Assembly: GCA_016782495.1 (NCBI GenBank)
Contig: JADHYL010000009.1
Location: 1-15,273, forward strand
DNA: 15,273 nucleotides
Reading direction: 5' to 3'
From: Candidatus Omnitrophota bacterium
Lineage (GTDB): Bacteria > Omnitrophota > Gorgyraeia > JABMRN01 > RBG-13-46-9
Part shown: positions 1-8,309 of the stretch, one piece after another
Layout of the letters: each line of letters starts with the position of its first letter
Numbering within the stretch: the first letter of the stretch is position 1
The notes under the pieces: generated by a model
The model's database searches: none
Told to the model about the DNA's origin: nothing
The model's input: the letters and a program-made list of their open reading frames with translations, nothing else
Position numbers and translations under genes: made by a program

Positions 1-1052
1 CCGTTATACATGCCCCTTACCTGCGGAACCGTAACGTGCGATTCGTCAATGAGGGTCAAGAAATTATCCGGGAAATAGTCGATAAGACACGACGGCCTTG
101 ATCCCGGAAGCCTTCCGGCTAAGTGCCGCGAATAGTTTTCTATGCCGTTGCAATACCCGATCTCACGCAGCATCTCTATATCGTATTTCGTTCTCGAGGC
201 CAATCTCTCGACCTCCAGAAGCTTGCCTTCGGATTTTAGTTTGGCCAGATGCTCATCCAGCTCTTTATTTATCGACACGATCGCGCTTTCAATCTTATCG
301 GGTGTAGTAACAAAATGTTTTGCGGGATAAATCGCAACTTTTTCCCGTTCCTTTATGGGTTTTCCGGTCAGCGGATTTACTTCTTTGACGGTTTTAATCT
401 TACCGATATCCAGCTCTACCCTGTAAGCTATTTCAAGATAGGCCGGGAAGATTTCTATCGTGTCGCCCCTTACCCGAAATTTCCCGCGCTGGAACTCTAT
501 GTCGTTTCGCTCGTATCTGATATCGATTAACTTCTTGAGAAGCTCGTCCCTGGTAAAACTTTTTCCTTTCTCGAGCATGAGAAGCATTTTTTCATAATCT
601 TCGGGCGAACCCAGTCCGTATATGCAAGATACGCTGGCTACGATTATAACGTCTTCCCGCGACATGAGCGAGCTCGTGGCCGAAAGCCGAAGCCTGTCTA
701 TGTCGTCATTTATAGACGCGTCCTTCTCGATATACATGTCCGCCTGCGGTATGTACGCTTCCGGTTGGTAGTAATCGTAATAGCTTACAAAATATTCCAC
801 CGCGTTTTCCGGAAAAAACTCTTTAAATTCCGCATAAAGCTGCGCGGCGAGGGTTTTGTTGTGAGATATGACAAGGGTCGGCCGGGAAACCTTTTTGATC
901 ACGTTTGCTAAAGTATAGGTCTTGCCGCTACCGGTAACGCCAAGAAGCGTCTGAAAACGCTTCTTGTTACTCAGACCACTGACAAGCTTTTCAATTGCCT
1001 GCGGCTGATCACCCTTCGGCTTATAATCGCTAACCAGTTTAAACTTCTTCAT
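1..1052 (-). CDS. uvrB: UvrB, excinuclease ABC subunit B (N-terminal half, runs off the window)
   Basis: UvrB is the damage-verifying helicase-like subunit of nucleotide excision repair; it is loaded on DNA by UvrA and then recruits UvrC. I translated the minus strand from the ATG at 1052 and it stays open to base 1, giving 350 complete codons, about half of the usual ~660-residue protein. Visible landmarks are the Walker A motif GVTGSGKT (residues 38-45), the tyrosine-rich beta-hairpin start YYDYYQPEAYIP (about 91-102) that clamps the damaged strand, and the DESH Walker B box (336-339). The spacing of these agrees with the family. The ATG overlaps the nadC stop by one base (TAATG) and no clear Shine-Dalgarno is present, so translation is probably coupled to nadC. 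The C-terminal helicase half and UvrC-binding domain lie outside the window. Confidence 0.97.
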   Translation of the reverse strand, partial: MKKFKLVSDYKPKGDQPQAIEKLVSGLSNKKRFQTLLGVTGSGKTYTLANVIKKVSRPTLVISHNKTLAAQLYAEFKEFFPENAVEYFVSYYDYYQPEAYIPQADMYIEKDASINDDIDRLRLSATSSLMSREDVIIVASVSCIYGLGSPEDYEKMLLMLEKGKSFTRDELLKKLIDIRYERNDIEFQRGKFRVRGDTIEIFPAYLEIAYRVELDIGKIKTVKEVNPLTGKPIKEREKVAIYPAKHFVTTPDKIESAIVSINKELDEHLAKLKSEGKLLEVERLASRTKYDIEMLREIGYCNGIENYSRHLAGRLPGSRPSCLIDYFPDNFLTLIDESHVTVPQVRGMYN

Positions 1053-1909
1053 TAAACGATTTCGAGGCTCATGTCTATTGACTCTACCGAGTCTGTTAGC
1101 GAGCCTATAGAGATGTGATCGATACCGGTTTTAGCGTACTCTTCTATATTTTCAATATTTATTCCGCCTGAAACCTCAAGAAGCGGTCTTTTGGCGGAGG
1201 CTATTTTGTTTCTTAGCTTGACGGCCTCTTTTATGTCGTCTGGGGCCATGTTGTCGAGCATGATAATTTCTGGGCGCTGGGCCAGCATCACCCGAAATTC
1301 TTCCAAATCCTCGACTTCGATTTCGACTTTTATATTTTTTGTAATTTTTTTTCTGATTTCGCTTATTAATGTTTTTCCCGCAGATAAATTTCCCACCTTT
1401 ATGTGATTGTCTTTTATGAGAACCTGGTCCCACAGGCCTAGCCTGTGATTGTATCCGCCGCCTACAGTAACAGCGTATTTTTCTAAGTATCTAAGGAGAG
1501 GAAAGGTTTTGCGCGTGTCATAAATTTTAACGCCGTATTTTTTAGCAATTTCCGCGAACGCGTTTACCTTCGTGGCGATACCGCTTAAAAAACACAAAAA
1601 ATTAAGCATTGTTCTCTCGGCCGAGAGAATGGCCCTGGCGTGGCCCTCCAGAAAAACAATTTCCTTTCCTTTATATGCGTGCCCGCCGTCTTCTACCTGC
1701 GGCTTAAATCTCACGCTGTAATCTACGGCGTTTATGGTCCATTCGGCAATGTCCATACCACACATGATGAGGTCCTCATTGGCTACGATGGCCGCCTTCA
1801 CGCTCTCAAGTTTATGAACGGTATTCATGGTGGTAACATCGCCTGAGCCAATATCTTCATTAAGGGCTGCTTTTATTATTTTCTTTGTTCTTATTTTATC
1901 GAGTTCCAT
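1052..1909 (-). CDS. nadC: Quinolinate phosphoribosyltransferase (nicotinate-nucleotide diphosphorylase)
   Basis: This cytoplasmic enzyme converts quinolinate and PRPP to nicotinate mononucleotide, CO2 and pyrophosphate in de novo NAD synthesis. The 285-residue length is normal. Family motifs are DTRKTFPLLR (131-140, active-site Arg and Lys), HRLGLWDQVLIKDNH (155-169), the LDN triplet (218-220) and the SGGI phosphate-binding turn (247-250) of the C-terminal barrel. The FPLL after DTRKT is a small departure from the commoner TPGLR. The gene overlaps the end of rluB by 14 bases, and its start codon is preceded by a short AGG-type ribosome site lying within rluB. No nadA or nadB is present here, so its place in this train looks like convenience packing rather than a NAD operon. 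Confidence 0.96.
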   Translation of the reverse strand: MELDKIRTKKIIKAALNEDIGSGDVTTMNTVHKLESVKAAIVANEDLIMCGMDIAEWTINAVDYSVRFKPQVEDGGHAYKGKEIVFLEGHARAILSAERTMLNFLCFLSGIATKVNAFAEIAKKYGVKIYDTRKTFPLLRYLEKYAVTVGGGYNHRLGLWDQVLIKDNHIKVGNLSAGKTLISEIRKKITKNIKVEIEVEDLEEFRVMLAQRPEIIMLDNMAPDDIKEAVKLRNKIASAKRPLLEVSGGINIENIEEYAKTGIDHISIGSLTDSVESIDMSLEIV

Positions 1910-2633
1910 AAAGACCTACGCACCTTTTTAGCCTTTCTATCTCGAACTTCGCAAGCGGACGAAACATTCCCTCTTTTAATCCCCCAAGCACAAGCGGTCC
2001 ATAGGCTACGCGCTTTAGCTTAAGCACAGGATAGCCGATAGCGCTAAAAATCTCGCGCACTTCTCTTTTTCGGCCTTCGCTAAGCGTTATGAGAAGGCGC
2101 GTACTTGCGCCGCGCTTTTTCTTGAAAACAATCTTTTCAACCTGCGTGGGCTTTCCTTCTACGACAATTCCGCTCTTTAAGCGCTGCATGTCCTTATCCC
2201 TCATGACACCTTTCACCTTAACCTCGTAGACCCTTTCGATTTCGAATTTCGGATGCGTCAATCGATAGGTAAGATCTCCGTCGTTTGTCAGAATAATAAG
2301 GCCTGTTGTATTCTGGTCAAGCCTACCCACGGGATAAAGCCTGACACCGAGATTGCGCACGCAATCCACGACTGAGGGCCTCTGGTGTTCATCGCTCGCA
2401 GTCGAAATAATGCCGGCGGGCTTATTTAAAATATAGTAGTGTTTTCCTCTTTCTTTGAAAAGCAATTTTCCGTCAAGGGTTATCTTATCTTTCGAAATAT
2501 CTACGCGAAAGCCTTTTTGATTAACGGGTTTTCCGTTTACCCTTATGCGGTTGGATTGTATAAGTAGAGCGCTTTTCCTTCGGCTTGCTATGCCTATTTT
2601 TGCCAGCGCTACCTGAAGCCTGATTTTATTCAT
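1896..2633 (-). CDS. rluB: RsuA/RluB-family ribosomal RNA pseudouridine synthase
   Basis: The protein isomerises a specific uridine in ribosomal RNA to pseudouridine. An N-terminal S4 RNA-binding domain occupies about residues 1-55 (note the basic ASRRKSALLIQSNRIRVNGK stretch). It is followed by the catalytic domain carrying GRLDQNTTGLIILTNDG (103-119), where Asp106 is the expected nucleophile. The 245-residue size fits the RsuA/RluB/RluE/RluF group. RluB (23S rRNA, helix 90 region) is the usual assignment in genomes with a single member, but sequence alone cannot exclude RsuA-like 16S specificity. The start overlaps the valS stop as ATGA, and only a weak AGG precedes it, so translational coupling is likely. 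Confidence 0.9.
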   Translation of the reverse strand: MNKIRLQVALAKIGIASRRKSALLIQSNRIRVNGKPVNQKGFRVDISKDKITLDGKLLFKERGKHYYILNKPAGIISTASDEHQRPSVVDCVRNLGVRLYPVGRLDQNTTGLIILTNDGDLTYRLTHPKFEIERVYEVKVKGVMRDKDMQRLKSGIVVEGKPTQVEKIVFKKKRGASTRLLITLSEGRKREVREIFSAIGYPVLKLKRVAYGPLVLGGLKEGMFRPLAKFEIERLKRCVGLYGTR

Positions 2634-5272
2634 AGAAGCCTGATGTTCTTTTTTAAAGAGCTCATTTCTACTTCTACGCGTTCTTTTCTTTCTTTGGCTT
2701 GTTGGATAACGTTTTTAGGCGCTTTCGAAATAAAGCCTTTATTTTTCAACTTGCCATTTATTCTATTCAGTTCCGCGGTAAGGCCATCAAGCTTCTCGCC
2801 AAGGCGCTTCTTCTCCTTGTCAATATCGATAATGCCTCCAAGCGGTAGGAAAATCTCTGTATCCTCTATAACCGAAACGGCCGAATGTTTCGGCTTTGTT
2901 ATCTTGGTTGAAATTTCTAATTTTCCCACGCGTGCTAATCTTTTTACGTAGATAGCATTCGCGCCAAGAGATGAAACAACACTTTTATTTTTTACCTTTA
3001 TAAAAATATCGATTTCTTTTTTGTGTTCTATTCTCCAGGTGGCGCGCAAATTCCTGATCGCCTGAACAATGTTTATGATAAGCCGCATCTCGGCGTCTAT
3101 TTTTTTGGAAATAAATTCTTTTTGCATGTGCGGCCAGCTTGTAACCATGATGGATTCGGTGCCGTGTTCCCTGGGGAGACGCTGCCATATGTCTTCTGTT
3201 ATGAACGGCATGATCGGATGAAGCGTTCTCAAGGATTTCTCCAGCACCTTGTAAAGCGTAACCTGCGTATGCTCTTCATCCATGGTTAATTTTGCCATTT
3301 CAAGATACCAGTCACATAACTCGTGCCAGATAAATTCATAAATTCTGTTTGCCGCGTCGTTTATCCTGTAGGCCTCCAGTGACTTTACAAAATCACCGAG
3401 CGCCTGGAAGAACCTGCTCAATATCCACCTGTCAGCCAGGGTAAGGCTCGGGTCACCTGCCATTTGACACAAGTCTTTTTTAACCTTGTCTTCTTTTAAA
3501 TTCATCAGAACAAGCCTTGAGGCGTTCCAGATTTTATTGGCAAAATTTCTTCCGAGTTCGAATTTTTGTGGCGCCAAAAATACGTCCTGGCCCTGCGCAG
3601 TAATGGAGATTATGCTAAAGCGTAGCGCATCACTTCCGAACTGACTTATAATGTTGATCGGATCGATTACGTTTCCGAGCGATTTTGACATCTTGGTTCC
3701 GGTGTCATCCCTCACTGTTCCGTGGATATAGACGTCCTTAAACGGCATGTCTTTCATGAATTCCATGCCGGCCATTACCATGCGCGCCACCCAGAAAAAT
3801 ATAATTTCCTGCGCCGTAACCAAAACATTTGTCGGGTAAAAATATTTGAGTTCTTTTGTTTTTTTGGGCCAGCCCAGCGTCGAAAAAGGCCAGAGCCATG
3901 AGCTGAACCACGTATCAAGCACATCGGGATCCTGTTTGATTTCGCTCCCGCCGCATTTCGGGCATTTCTCGGGCCTTATTTTAGAAACGATTACGTTTTC
4001 CGAAGAAGCGCTGCACTTCTTACAGTAATAAACGGGAATCCTGTGCCCCCACCAGATCTGGCGCGATATGCACCAGTCTCTTATGTTTTCCATCCAGTTT
4101 ATATAAACCTTTGTCCAGCGTTTCGGATAAAATTTGAGCTTTCCTTTTTTTACAATATCAAGTGCAGGTTTAGCGAGCGGCGCCATTTTTACAAACCACT
4201 GTTTTGAAAGCCGCGGCTCAACCATCGTGTGGCACCTGTAACAGTGGCCCACCGCGTGCCTGTGCGGTTCTGATTTTAAAAATAATTTCATTTCTTTCAA
4301 TTCATCTATAATTGCTTCGCGCGCTTCTAGCCTGTCCATGCCGCTAAAATCACCGCCAACTTCGTTTATGGTAGCGTCGTCATTCATCACGTTTATCGGT
4401 TCTAATTTGTGCGCGCGGCCTAACTCAAAGTCAACAGGATCGTGGGCGGGCGTAATCTTAAGGGCCCCTGTTCCGAATTTCGGATCGACTTTAGTGTCAA
4501 AGATTATCTTAAGCGGCCTTTTTAAAATAGGAAGGATTACTGTTTTATCTTTTAAATCTTTATATCTTTTATCTTTAGGGTTAACGCAGACCGCGACGTC
4601 GCCAAGCATTGTCTCGGGCCGCGTCGTGGCAACAATAACGTGATTCTTGCTATCTTCAATTGGGTATTTGATATAATAAAGCATGCCGTCCACGTCACGA
4701 TGTTGCGCCTCTTCGTCGCTTAACGCCGTTTTACATCTCGGGCACCAGTTTATTATGTAATTTCCTCTGTAGATTAGGCCCTTTTCGTGAAGCTTTACAA
4801 AAACCTCTAAAACCGCGTCGGATAATCCTTCGTCCATCGTGAAGCGCGTTTTCTCCCAATCACATGAACTACCCAGACTCTTTAGCTGGTTAATTATCGT
4901 GGAACCGTATTCCTCGCGCCATTTCCATACCTCTTCCAGGAATTTTTCGCGGCCGAGGTCATCTTTTGTTTTTCCTTCTTGAGCCAGTTTTTTCTCCACG
5001 ACATTTTGCGTCGCGATACCTGCATGATCCGTTCCGGGCATCCACAAAGTCCGAAACCCTTGCATTCTCTTGAACCTGACATAGATATCCTGAATGGTGT
5101 TATTAAGGGCGTGCCCCATGTGGAGGATACCTGTTATATTAGGCGGTGGGATTACGATCGAATACGGTTTTTTCTTGGGGTCAGGCTCAGCGTGAAAAAA
5201 ACCCTTCTCTTCCCAGAATTTATACCATTTCTTTTCGGTGTCTTTGGGGTTATATTGCTTTGGAATGTCCAT
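2630..5272 (-). CDS. valS: Valyl-tRNA synthetase
   Basis: ValS is a class I aminoacyl-tRNA synthetase that charges tRNA-Val and hydrolyses mischarged Thr-tRNA-Val. The 880-residue protein has the nucleotide-binding HMGH motif (51-54) after PPPNITG and the KMSKS loop (527-531). Its CP1 editing domain includes TTRPETMLGDVAV (216-228) and the acidic TPAHDPVDFELG region (about 274-285). A zinc-ribbon insertion carries cysteines 417, 420, 437 and 440. The C-terminal ~65 residues form the lysine-rich antiparallel coiled coil typical of bacterial ValS. The distance between HIGH and KMSKS and the total length are normal, so the gene looks intact. It starts 72 bases after the inverted-repeat element that separates it from cimA. 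I see no T-box motif upstream and only a weak ribosome site. Confidence 0.98.
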   Translation of the reverse strand: MDIPKQYNPKDTEKKWYKFWEEKGFFHAEPDPKKKPYSIVIPPPNITGILHMGHALNNTIQDIYVRFKRMQGFRTLWMPGTDHAGIATQNVVEKKLAQEGKTKDDLGREKFLEEVWKWREEYGSTIINQLKSLGSSCDWEKTRFTMDEGLSDAVLEVFVKLHEKGLIYRGNYIINWCPRCKTALSDEEAQHRDVDGMLYYIKYPIEDSKNHVIVATTRPETMLGDVAVCVNPKDKRYKDLKDKTVILPILKRPLKIIFDTKVDPKFGTGALKITPAHDPVDFELGRAHKLEPINVMNDDATINEVGGDFSGMDRLEAREAIIDELKEMKLFLKSEPHRHAVGHCYRCHTMVEPRLSKQWFVKMAPLAKPALDIVKKGKLKFYPKRWTKVYINWMENIRDWCISRQIWWGHRIPVYYCKKCSASSENVIVSKIRPEKCPKCGGSEIKQDPDVLDTWFSSWLWPFSTLGWPKKTKELKYFYPTNVLVTAQEIIFFWVARMVMAGMEFMKDMPFKDVYIHGTVRDDTGTKMSKSLGNVIDPINIISQFGSDALRFSIISITAQGQDVFLAPQKFELGRNFANKIWNASRLVLMNLKEDKVKKDLCQMAGDPSLTLADRWILSRFFQALGDFVKSLEAYRINDAANRIYEFIWHELCDWYLEMAKLTMDEEHTQVTLYKVLEKSLRTLHPIMPFITEDIWQRLPREHGTESIMVTSWPHMQKEFISKKIDAEMRLIINIVQAIRNLRATWRIEHKKEIDIFIKVKNKSVVSSLGANAIYVKRLARVGKLEISTKITKPKHSAVSVIEDTEIFLPLGGIIDIDKEKKRLGEKLDGLTAELNRINGKLKNKGFISKAPKNVIQQAKERKERVEVEMSSLKKNIRLL

Positions 5273-5344
5273 GAATATCGTCTTTATGTTTTAAATCTCC
5301 AGAAGGCACTTGCCGGAGGCGAATATTTTCTCCTTTTTCCTAAA
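5273..5344 (-). other. Leader region between repeat element and valS start
   Basis: These 72 bases contain no gene. A weak imperfect stem can be drawn around CTCC...GGC AAGT GCC...GGAG, but it lacks a T-run and shows none of the conserved T-box sequence. No convincing promoter is visible, although an exact TTGACA occurs just upstream inside the repeat (5371-5380 region) without a well-spaced -10. Confidence 0.4.
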
Positions 5345-5492
5345 GGACAGAATTGCGTTGTTTGCTGGAGCGACTGTCAAAAATTGCGAATACAACCGCG
5401 CCATACAGCCCATGAGCAATTTTTGTCACAGCGAGCGAGGGGCGCGTATCCCCGAGCGAGCGGCAAGCGGAAGCAACAACACAATTCTGTCC
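5345..5492. repeat. 148-bp nested inverted-repeat element (candidate MITE or structured leader)
   Basis: The outer arms at 5345-5365 and 5473-5492 are near-perfect reverse complements (GGACAGAATTG core, then one G/T mismatch and one extra T). Inside lies a second perfect 10-bp pair, CAAAAATTGC at 5378-5387 and GCAATTTTTG at 5416-5425. A third small hairpin, GGGG/CCCC at 5439-5442 and 5450-5453, is flanked by direct copies of CGAGCGAG (5432-5439 and 5453-5460). The element starts 3 bases after the cimA stop and fills most of the cimA-valS gap. The terminal inverted repeats, small size and lack of coding content suit a miniature transposable element. No target-site duplication is visible at its edges. 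There is no T-run on either side, so it is not a standard terminator. Confidence 0.6.
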
Positions 5493-5495
5493 GTT

Positions 5496-7067
5496 CTACC
5501 TCTCGCTATCTTTCAACAGTTTATACTCGACGGAGTCTACGAGCGCCTGCCAGCTTGCTTCAATGATGTTTTCTGAAACACCGATCGTCCACCAGGAGTC
5601 AGTCTTATCCTGCGATTGGATTAAGACCCTTACCTGGGCAGCCGTACCTACTTTTTCATCTAAAACGCGCACCTTAAAATCAGTGAGATGCATTTCGTTT
5701 AACGACGGATAAAAATCTTTTAACGCCTTCCTGAGGGCGTTATCCAGGGCGTTAACGGGGCCGTCGCCCAATGAAGCGGTATGCTCGAGTTTATCATTTA
5801 CCTTTAGCTTGATCGTCGCCTCAGATGTAAGTTTGCCTTTATTCTTTGCGCTTTTTTCTACAATAACCCGAAAATCCTTGAGCTCGAAGAACCTATTAAA
5901 CTTCTTCGTTGCCCTTTTCATGAAAAGCTCCAAAGACGCTTCAGCCGCTTCGAAATGATAGCCCTTATGCTCCAGGTCCTGAAGTAGCTTTAAAATCTTT
6001 TTTGTTTCGGGCGCTTCTTTATCGATTCCTAAATTAATTTCTTCGGCCTTTTTTAGAAGGCTGGATTTTCCCGAAAGCTCGGAAATTAAAAGCATCCTTC
6101 TGTTACCAACCCTTTCCGGCTCCATATGTTCATAGGTCTTGGGATTTTTAATAATCGCGTTTACATGTACGCCGGCCTTGTGCGCAAAGGCGCTGTTTCC
6201 GACAAATGGTTGGTTGTCGTTTAGCCTCGTGTTGGACATCTCTGCAACGTAGTGCGCTGTTTCCGTGAGTTCTTTTAGAGATAAATCGGAAATGCAGTCA
6301 ACGCCTAGTTTCAGTTTAAGGTTCCCGATAATAGAAACCAGATTGGCGTTCCCGCATCTTTCGCCGTAGCCGTTCATGGTTCCCTGCACCTGGATACAGC
6401 CTGCCTGTACCGCAGCTACTGTATTGGCAACAGCCATATCAGCGTCATTGTGCGCGTGCATGCCTAAAGGTGTTTTCACTTTTTTCTTAACCTCTTCTAC
6501 GACTTCAAAAACAGTTGATGTCAGCGTCCCGCCGTTTGTGTCGCAGAGAACGATCCTATCCGCGCCACCTGCTTCGGCTACAGTTAAACACTTAAGCGCG
6601 TATTCCGGGTTTTCTCTGTATCCGTCAAAGAAGTGTTCTGCATCAAAGATTGTAAATTTACCTTTAGATTTCAGAAATTTCACGGAATCTTCGATCATCT
6701 TAAGATTTTCTTCCGGGGTTGTTTTCAATACCTCTTTTACGTGGAGATTCCAGCATTTACCAAAGATAGTAATAACATCCACGTTCGACTGTAAAAGCCC
6801 CTTCATGGTGGCATCTTCGGAAACATCGGTATGCGCTCTCCTCGTACTCCCGAAAGCAACGAGCTTTGCGTTTTTAAGTTTCAGTCCCTTTGCTTTTTTA
6901 AAAAACTCGACATCTTTAGGATTCGCTCCCGGCCATCCGCCTTCAATATAGTGGATACCTAGGGTATCAAGTTTTTCGGCAATTCTTAGTTTATCCGACA
7001 CCGAAAACGAAATCCCTTGAGTCTGCGCCCCGTCCCTTAATGTCGTATCGTATAGTTCAACTTTCAT
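5496..7067 (-). CDS. cimA: (R)-citramalate synthase
   Basis: CimA condenses pyruvate with acetyl-CoA to (R)-citramalate, the first step of the threonine-independent route to 2-oxobutyrate and isoleucine. The 523-residue protein has the HMG-CoA-lyase-like barrel with DTTLRDGAQ (7-15), the GGWPGANP loop (43-50), the metal-binding HAHND (204-208) and NGYGERCGNANL (232-243). A C-terminal LeuA-type dimer/allosteric domain follows (about 390-515). The length, the early LYDTTLRDGAQTQG and the IEGGWPG motif match the Geobacter-type citramalate synthase rather than isopropylmalate synthase (LeuA) or homocitrate synthase. Allosteric inhibition by isoleucine is typical of the family but is not shown here. 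The start is set by a GGGAG ribosome site about 8 bases upstream, inside the end of lysC; the gap to lysC is 4 bases. Confidence 0.92.
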   Translation of the reverse strand: MKVELYDTTLRDGAQTQGISFSVSDKLRIAEKLDTLGIHYIEGGWPGANPKDVEFFKKAKGLKLKNAKLVAFGSTRRAHTDVSEDATMKGLLQSNVDVITIFGKCWNLHVKEVLKTTPEENLKMIEDSVKFLKSKGKFTIFDAEHFFDGYRENPEYALKCLTVAEAGGADRIVLCDTNGGTLTSTVFEVVEEVKKKVKTPLGMHAHNDADMAVANTVAAVQAGCIQVQGTMNGYGERCGNANLVSIIGNLKLKLGVDCISDLSLKELTETAHYVAEMSNTRLNDNQPFVGNSAFAHKAGVHVNAIIKNPKTYEHMEPERVGNRRMLLISELSGKSSLLKKAEEINLGIDKEAPETKKILKLLQDLEHKGYHFEAAEASLELFMKRATKKFNRFFELKDFRVIVEKSAKNKGKLTSEATIKLKVNDKLEHTASLGDGPVNALDNALRKALKDFYPSLNEMHLTDFKVRVLDEKVGTAAQVRVLIQSQDKTDSWWTIGVSENIIEASWQALVDSVEYKLLKDSER

Positions 7068-7071
7068 TTCA

Positions 7072-7548
7072 TCATCTCCCGAGATTAAACGCTTTGTGTA
7101 ACGTTTTCACCGCTTCTTCGCCTTTTTTCTTTCTTATAACGCAGGAAATTTTTATTTCACTGGTAGAAATCATTTCTATGTTTATTTTAAGAGATGCAAG
7201 CGCCTTGAACATCGTCGCGGCAACGCCGGAATGGCTGCGCATGCCTATCCCCACGACCGAAACCTTCGCGACGTCTTTATCGAAAATTACGTCCGCGGCG
7301 CCTATTTCCTTTACTACTCTTTTCATGAGTTTAAGGGTTTTATTAAAATCACCTGCCACGACAGTAAAGGAAACGTCAGTATATCCGGTCCTTGATACGT
7401 TCTGAATAATCATGTCAATATTGACATTGGCCTTCGCAAGTTCAGTGAAAATGCGCGCTGCTACGCCGGGCTTATCCGGAACATCGCAAACCGTAACCTT
7501 GGACTCGGTTTTATTTAAAGTAACTCCGCTAACGAGTACTTCTTCCAT
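7072..7548 (-). CDS. Predicted aspartokinase beta subunit from an internal start in lysC
   Basis: An ATG at 7546-7548 is codon 249 of lysC and starts MEEVLVSGVTL, at the beginning of the regulatory ACT region. It has an exact AAGGAGG 8 bases upstream. In Bacillus subtilis aspartokinase II and Corynebacterium glutamicum Ask, an in-frame internal start near residue 250 (also a MEE... sequence) yields a ~160-residue beta chain that assembles with the full-length alpha chain as alpha2beta2. Here the product would be 158 residues holding both ACT domains. The site and spacing are seen directly; that it is used in the cell is inferred from those homologues. Confidence 0.6.
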   Translation of the reverse strand: MEEVLVSGVTLNKTESKVTVCDVPDKPGVAARIFTELAKANVNIDMIIQNVSRTGYTDVSFTVVAGDFNKTLKLMKRVVKEIGAADVIFDKDVAKVSVVGIGMRSHSGVAATMFKALASLKINIEMISTSEIKISCVIRKKKGEEAVKTLHKAFNLGR

Positions 7549-8292
7549 TTTCTTAACCTCCTTAGTTATGAGCGTGCCTTCTTTATCGTTGAAACTACTT
7601 CTTACGTGTAAAGGAATATTAAATTTACTCGCAACTTCGACGCTCCTGGCCTGAAGCACCTGCGAGCCCAGTGAGGCAAGTTCCAGCATTTCCTCGTAAC
7701 TTATCCTATCAAGTTTTTTTGCGTTTTTTACAAGGCGCGGGTCTGCCGTATATACGCCGTCCACGTCGGTATAGATTTCGCAGACGTCGGCACCCAATAC
7801 CTTCGCAAGCGCCACAGCCGTGAGATCCGAACCACCGCGGCCGAGAGTGGTAATTTCCTGGTTCATGTTGACGCCCTGGAATCCGGCAACAACAACAATC
7901 TTACCCTTAGCAAGTTCCTGGCGAATTCTCTTTGCGTTTACGTCAATGATTCTCGCTTTGGTATGCGAGCTATCGGTTATTATGCCTACCTGCGCGCCGG
8001 TAAAGGAAATAGCTTCCTTCCCGAACTTGTGAAGCGCCATCGCAAGAAGCGCTACCGAAATCTGCTCGCCGGTCGAAATAAGCATGTCGAGTTCCCTTTC
8101 AGGAGGGGACTTGGTTATCTTGGAGGCGAGTTCCAAAAGCTCGTCAGTGGTATCTCCTAAAGCGCTTACGACAACGACAACGTCATAACCTTTACTCTTA
8201 TAGGAAGCGACCCTCTTGGCGACATTTACAATTTTTTCGGTATTAGCTACGCTTGACCCGCCGTATTTTTGAACAATTATTTTTTTTGCCAT
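7072..8292 (-). CDS. lysC: Aspartokinase, monofunctional, with two C-terminal ACT domains
   Basis: LysC phosphorylates aspartate, the committed step to lysine, threonine and methionine. The kinase domain has KYGGSS (9-14) near the N terminus, a GRGGSD motif (151-156) and the YTDVDGVYTADPR substrate/ATP region (174-186). Two ACT domains follow at about 265-330 and 340-400 and include GVAARIFTELAKANVNIDMI, the arrangement of the lysine/threonine concerted feedback type. The 406-residue length matches the Bacillus/Corynebacterium class, with no fused homoserine dehydrogenase. The start at 8292 follows AAGGA with 7-base spacing. Codons 243-249 contain a perfect AAGGAGG and an in-frame Met249, which suggests a separately translated beta subunit (listed separately). 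The gene lies 17 bases after cstA and 4 before cimA. Confidence 0.96.
   Translation of the reverse strand: MAKKIIVQKYGGSSVANTEKIVNVAKRVASYKSKGYDVVVVVSALGDTTDELLELASKITKSPPERELDMLISTGEQISVALLAMALHKFGKEAISFTGAQVGIITDSSHTKARIIDVNAKRIRQELAKGKIVVVAGFQGVNMNQEITTLGRGGSDLTAVALAKVLGADVCEIYTDVDGVYTADPRLVKNAKKLDRISYEEMLELASLGSQVLQARSVEVASKFNIPLHVRSSFNDKEGTLITKEVKKMEEVLVSGVTLNKTESKVTVCDVPDKPGVAARIFTELAKANVNIDMIIQNVSRTGYTDVSFTVVAGDFNKTLKLMKRVVKEIGAADVIFDKDVAKVSVVGIGMRSHSGVAATMFKALASLKINIEMISTSEIKISCVIRKKKGEEAVKTLHKAFNLGR
7557..7563 (-). promoter_or_regulatory. Internal Shine-Dalgarno for the lysC beta start
   Basis: AAGGAGG on the minus strand is a perfect anti-16S match, 8 bases before the in-frame ATG at 7548. 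It is stronger than most of the gene-start ribosome sites in this window, including that of lysC itself, which argues that it is selected rather than an accident of the Lys-Glu-Val codons. Confidence 0.6.
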
Positions 8293-8309
8293 ATTTTTTT
8301 CCTTATAGC

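Noticed and set aside
5345..5492. The repeat element as a Rho-independent terminator for cimA
   Set aside because: Neither end of the outer stem is followed by a T-run on the minus strand (the sequence continues TTTAGGAAAAAGG), and the loop is far too large.
5273..5495. T-box riboswitch before valS
   Set aside because: None of the conserved T-box antiterminator sequence is seen, and the hairpins present lack a T-run terminator partner.
4979..5566. Plus-strand reading frame of 195 codons across the valS start and repeat
   Set aside because: It is antisense to valS and then crosses the palindromic element; its composition is arginine/proline-rich shadow sequence without any recognisable domain.
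6376..6951. Plus-strand reading frame of 191 codons
   Set aside because: It is wholly antisense to the conserved barrel of cimA and has a serine/phenylalanine-rich shadow composition.
5496..7067. 2-isopropylmalate synthase (LeuA) as the identity of the synthase
   Set aside because: The LYDTTLRDGAQTQG start, IEGGWPGANP motif and overall length fit the citramalate synthase subgroup better.
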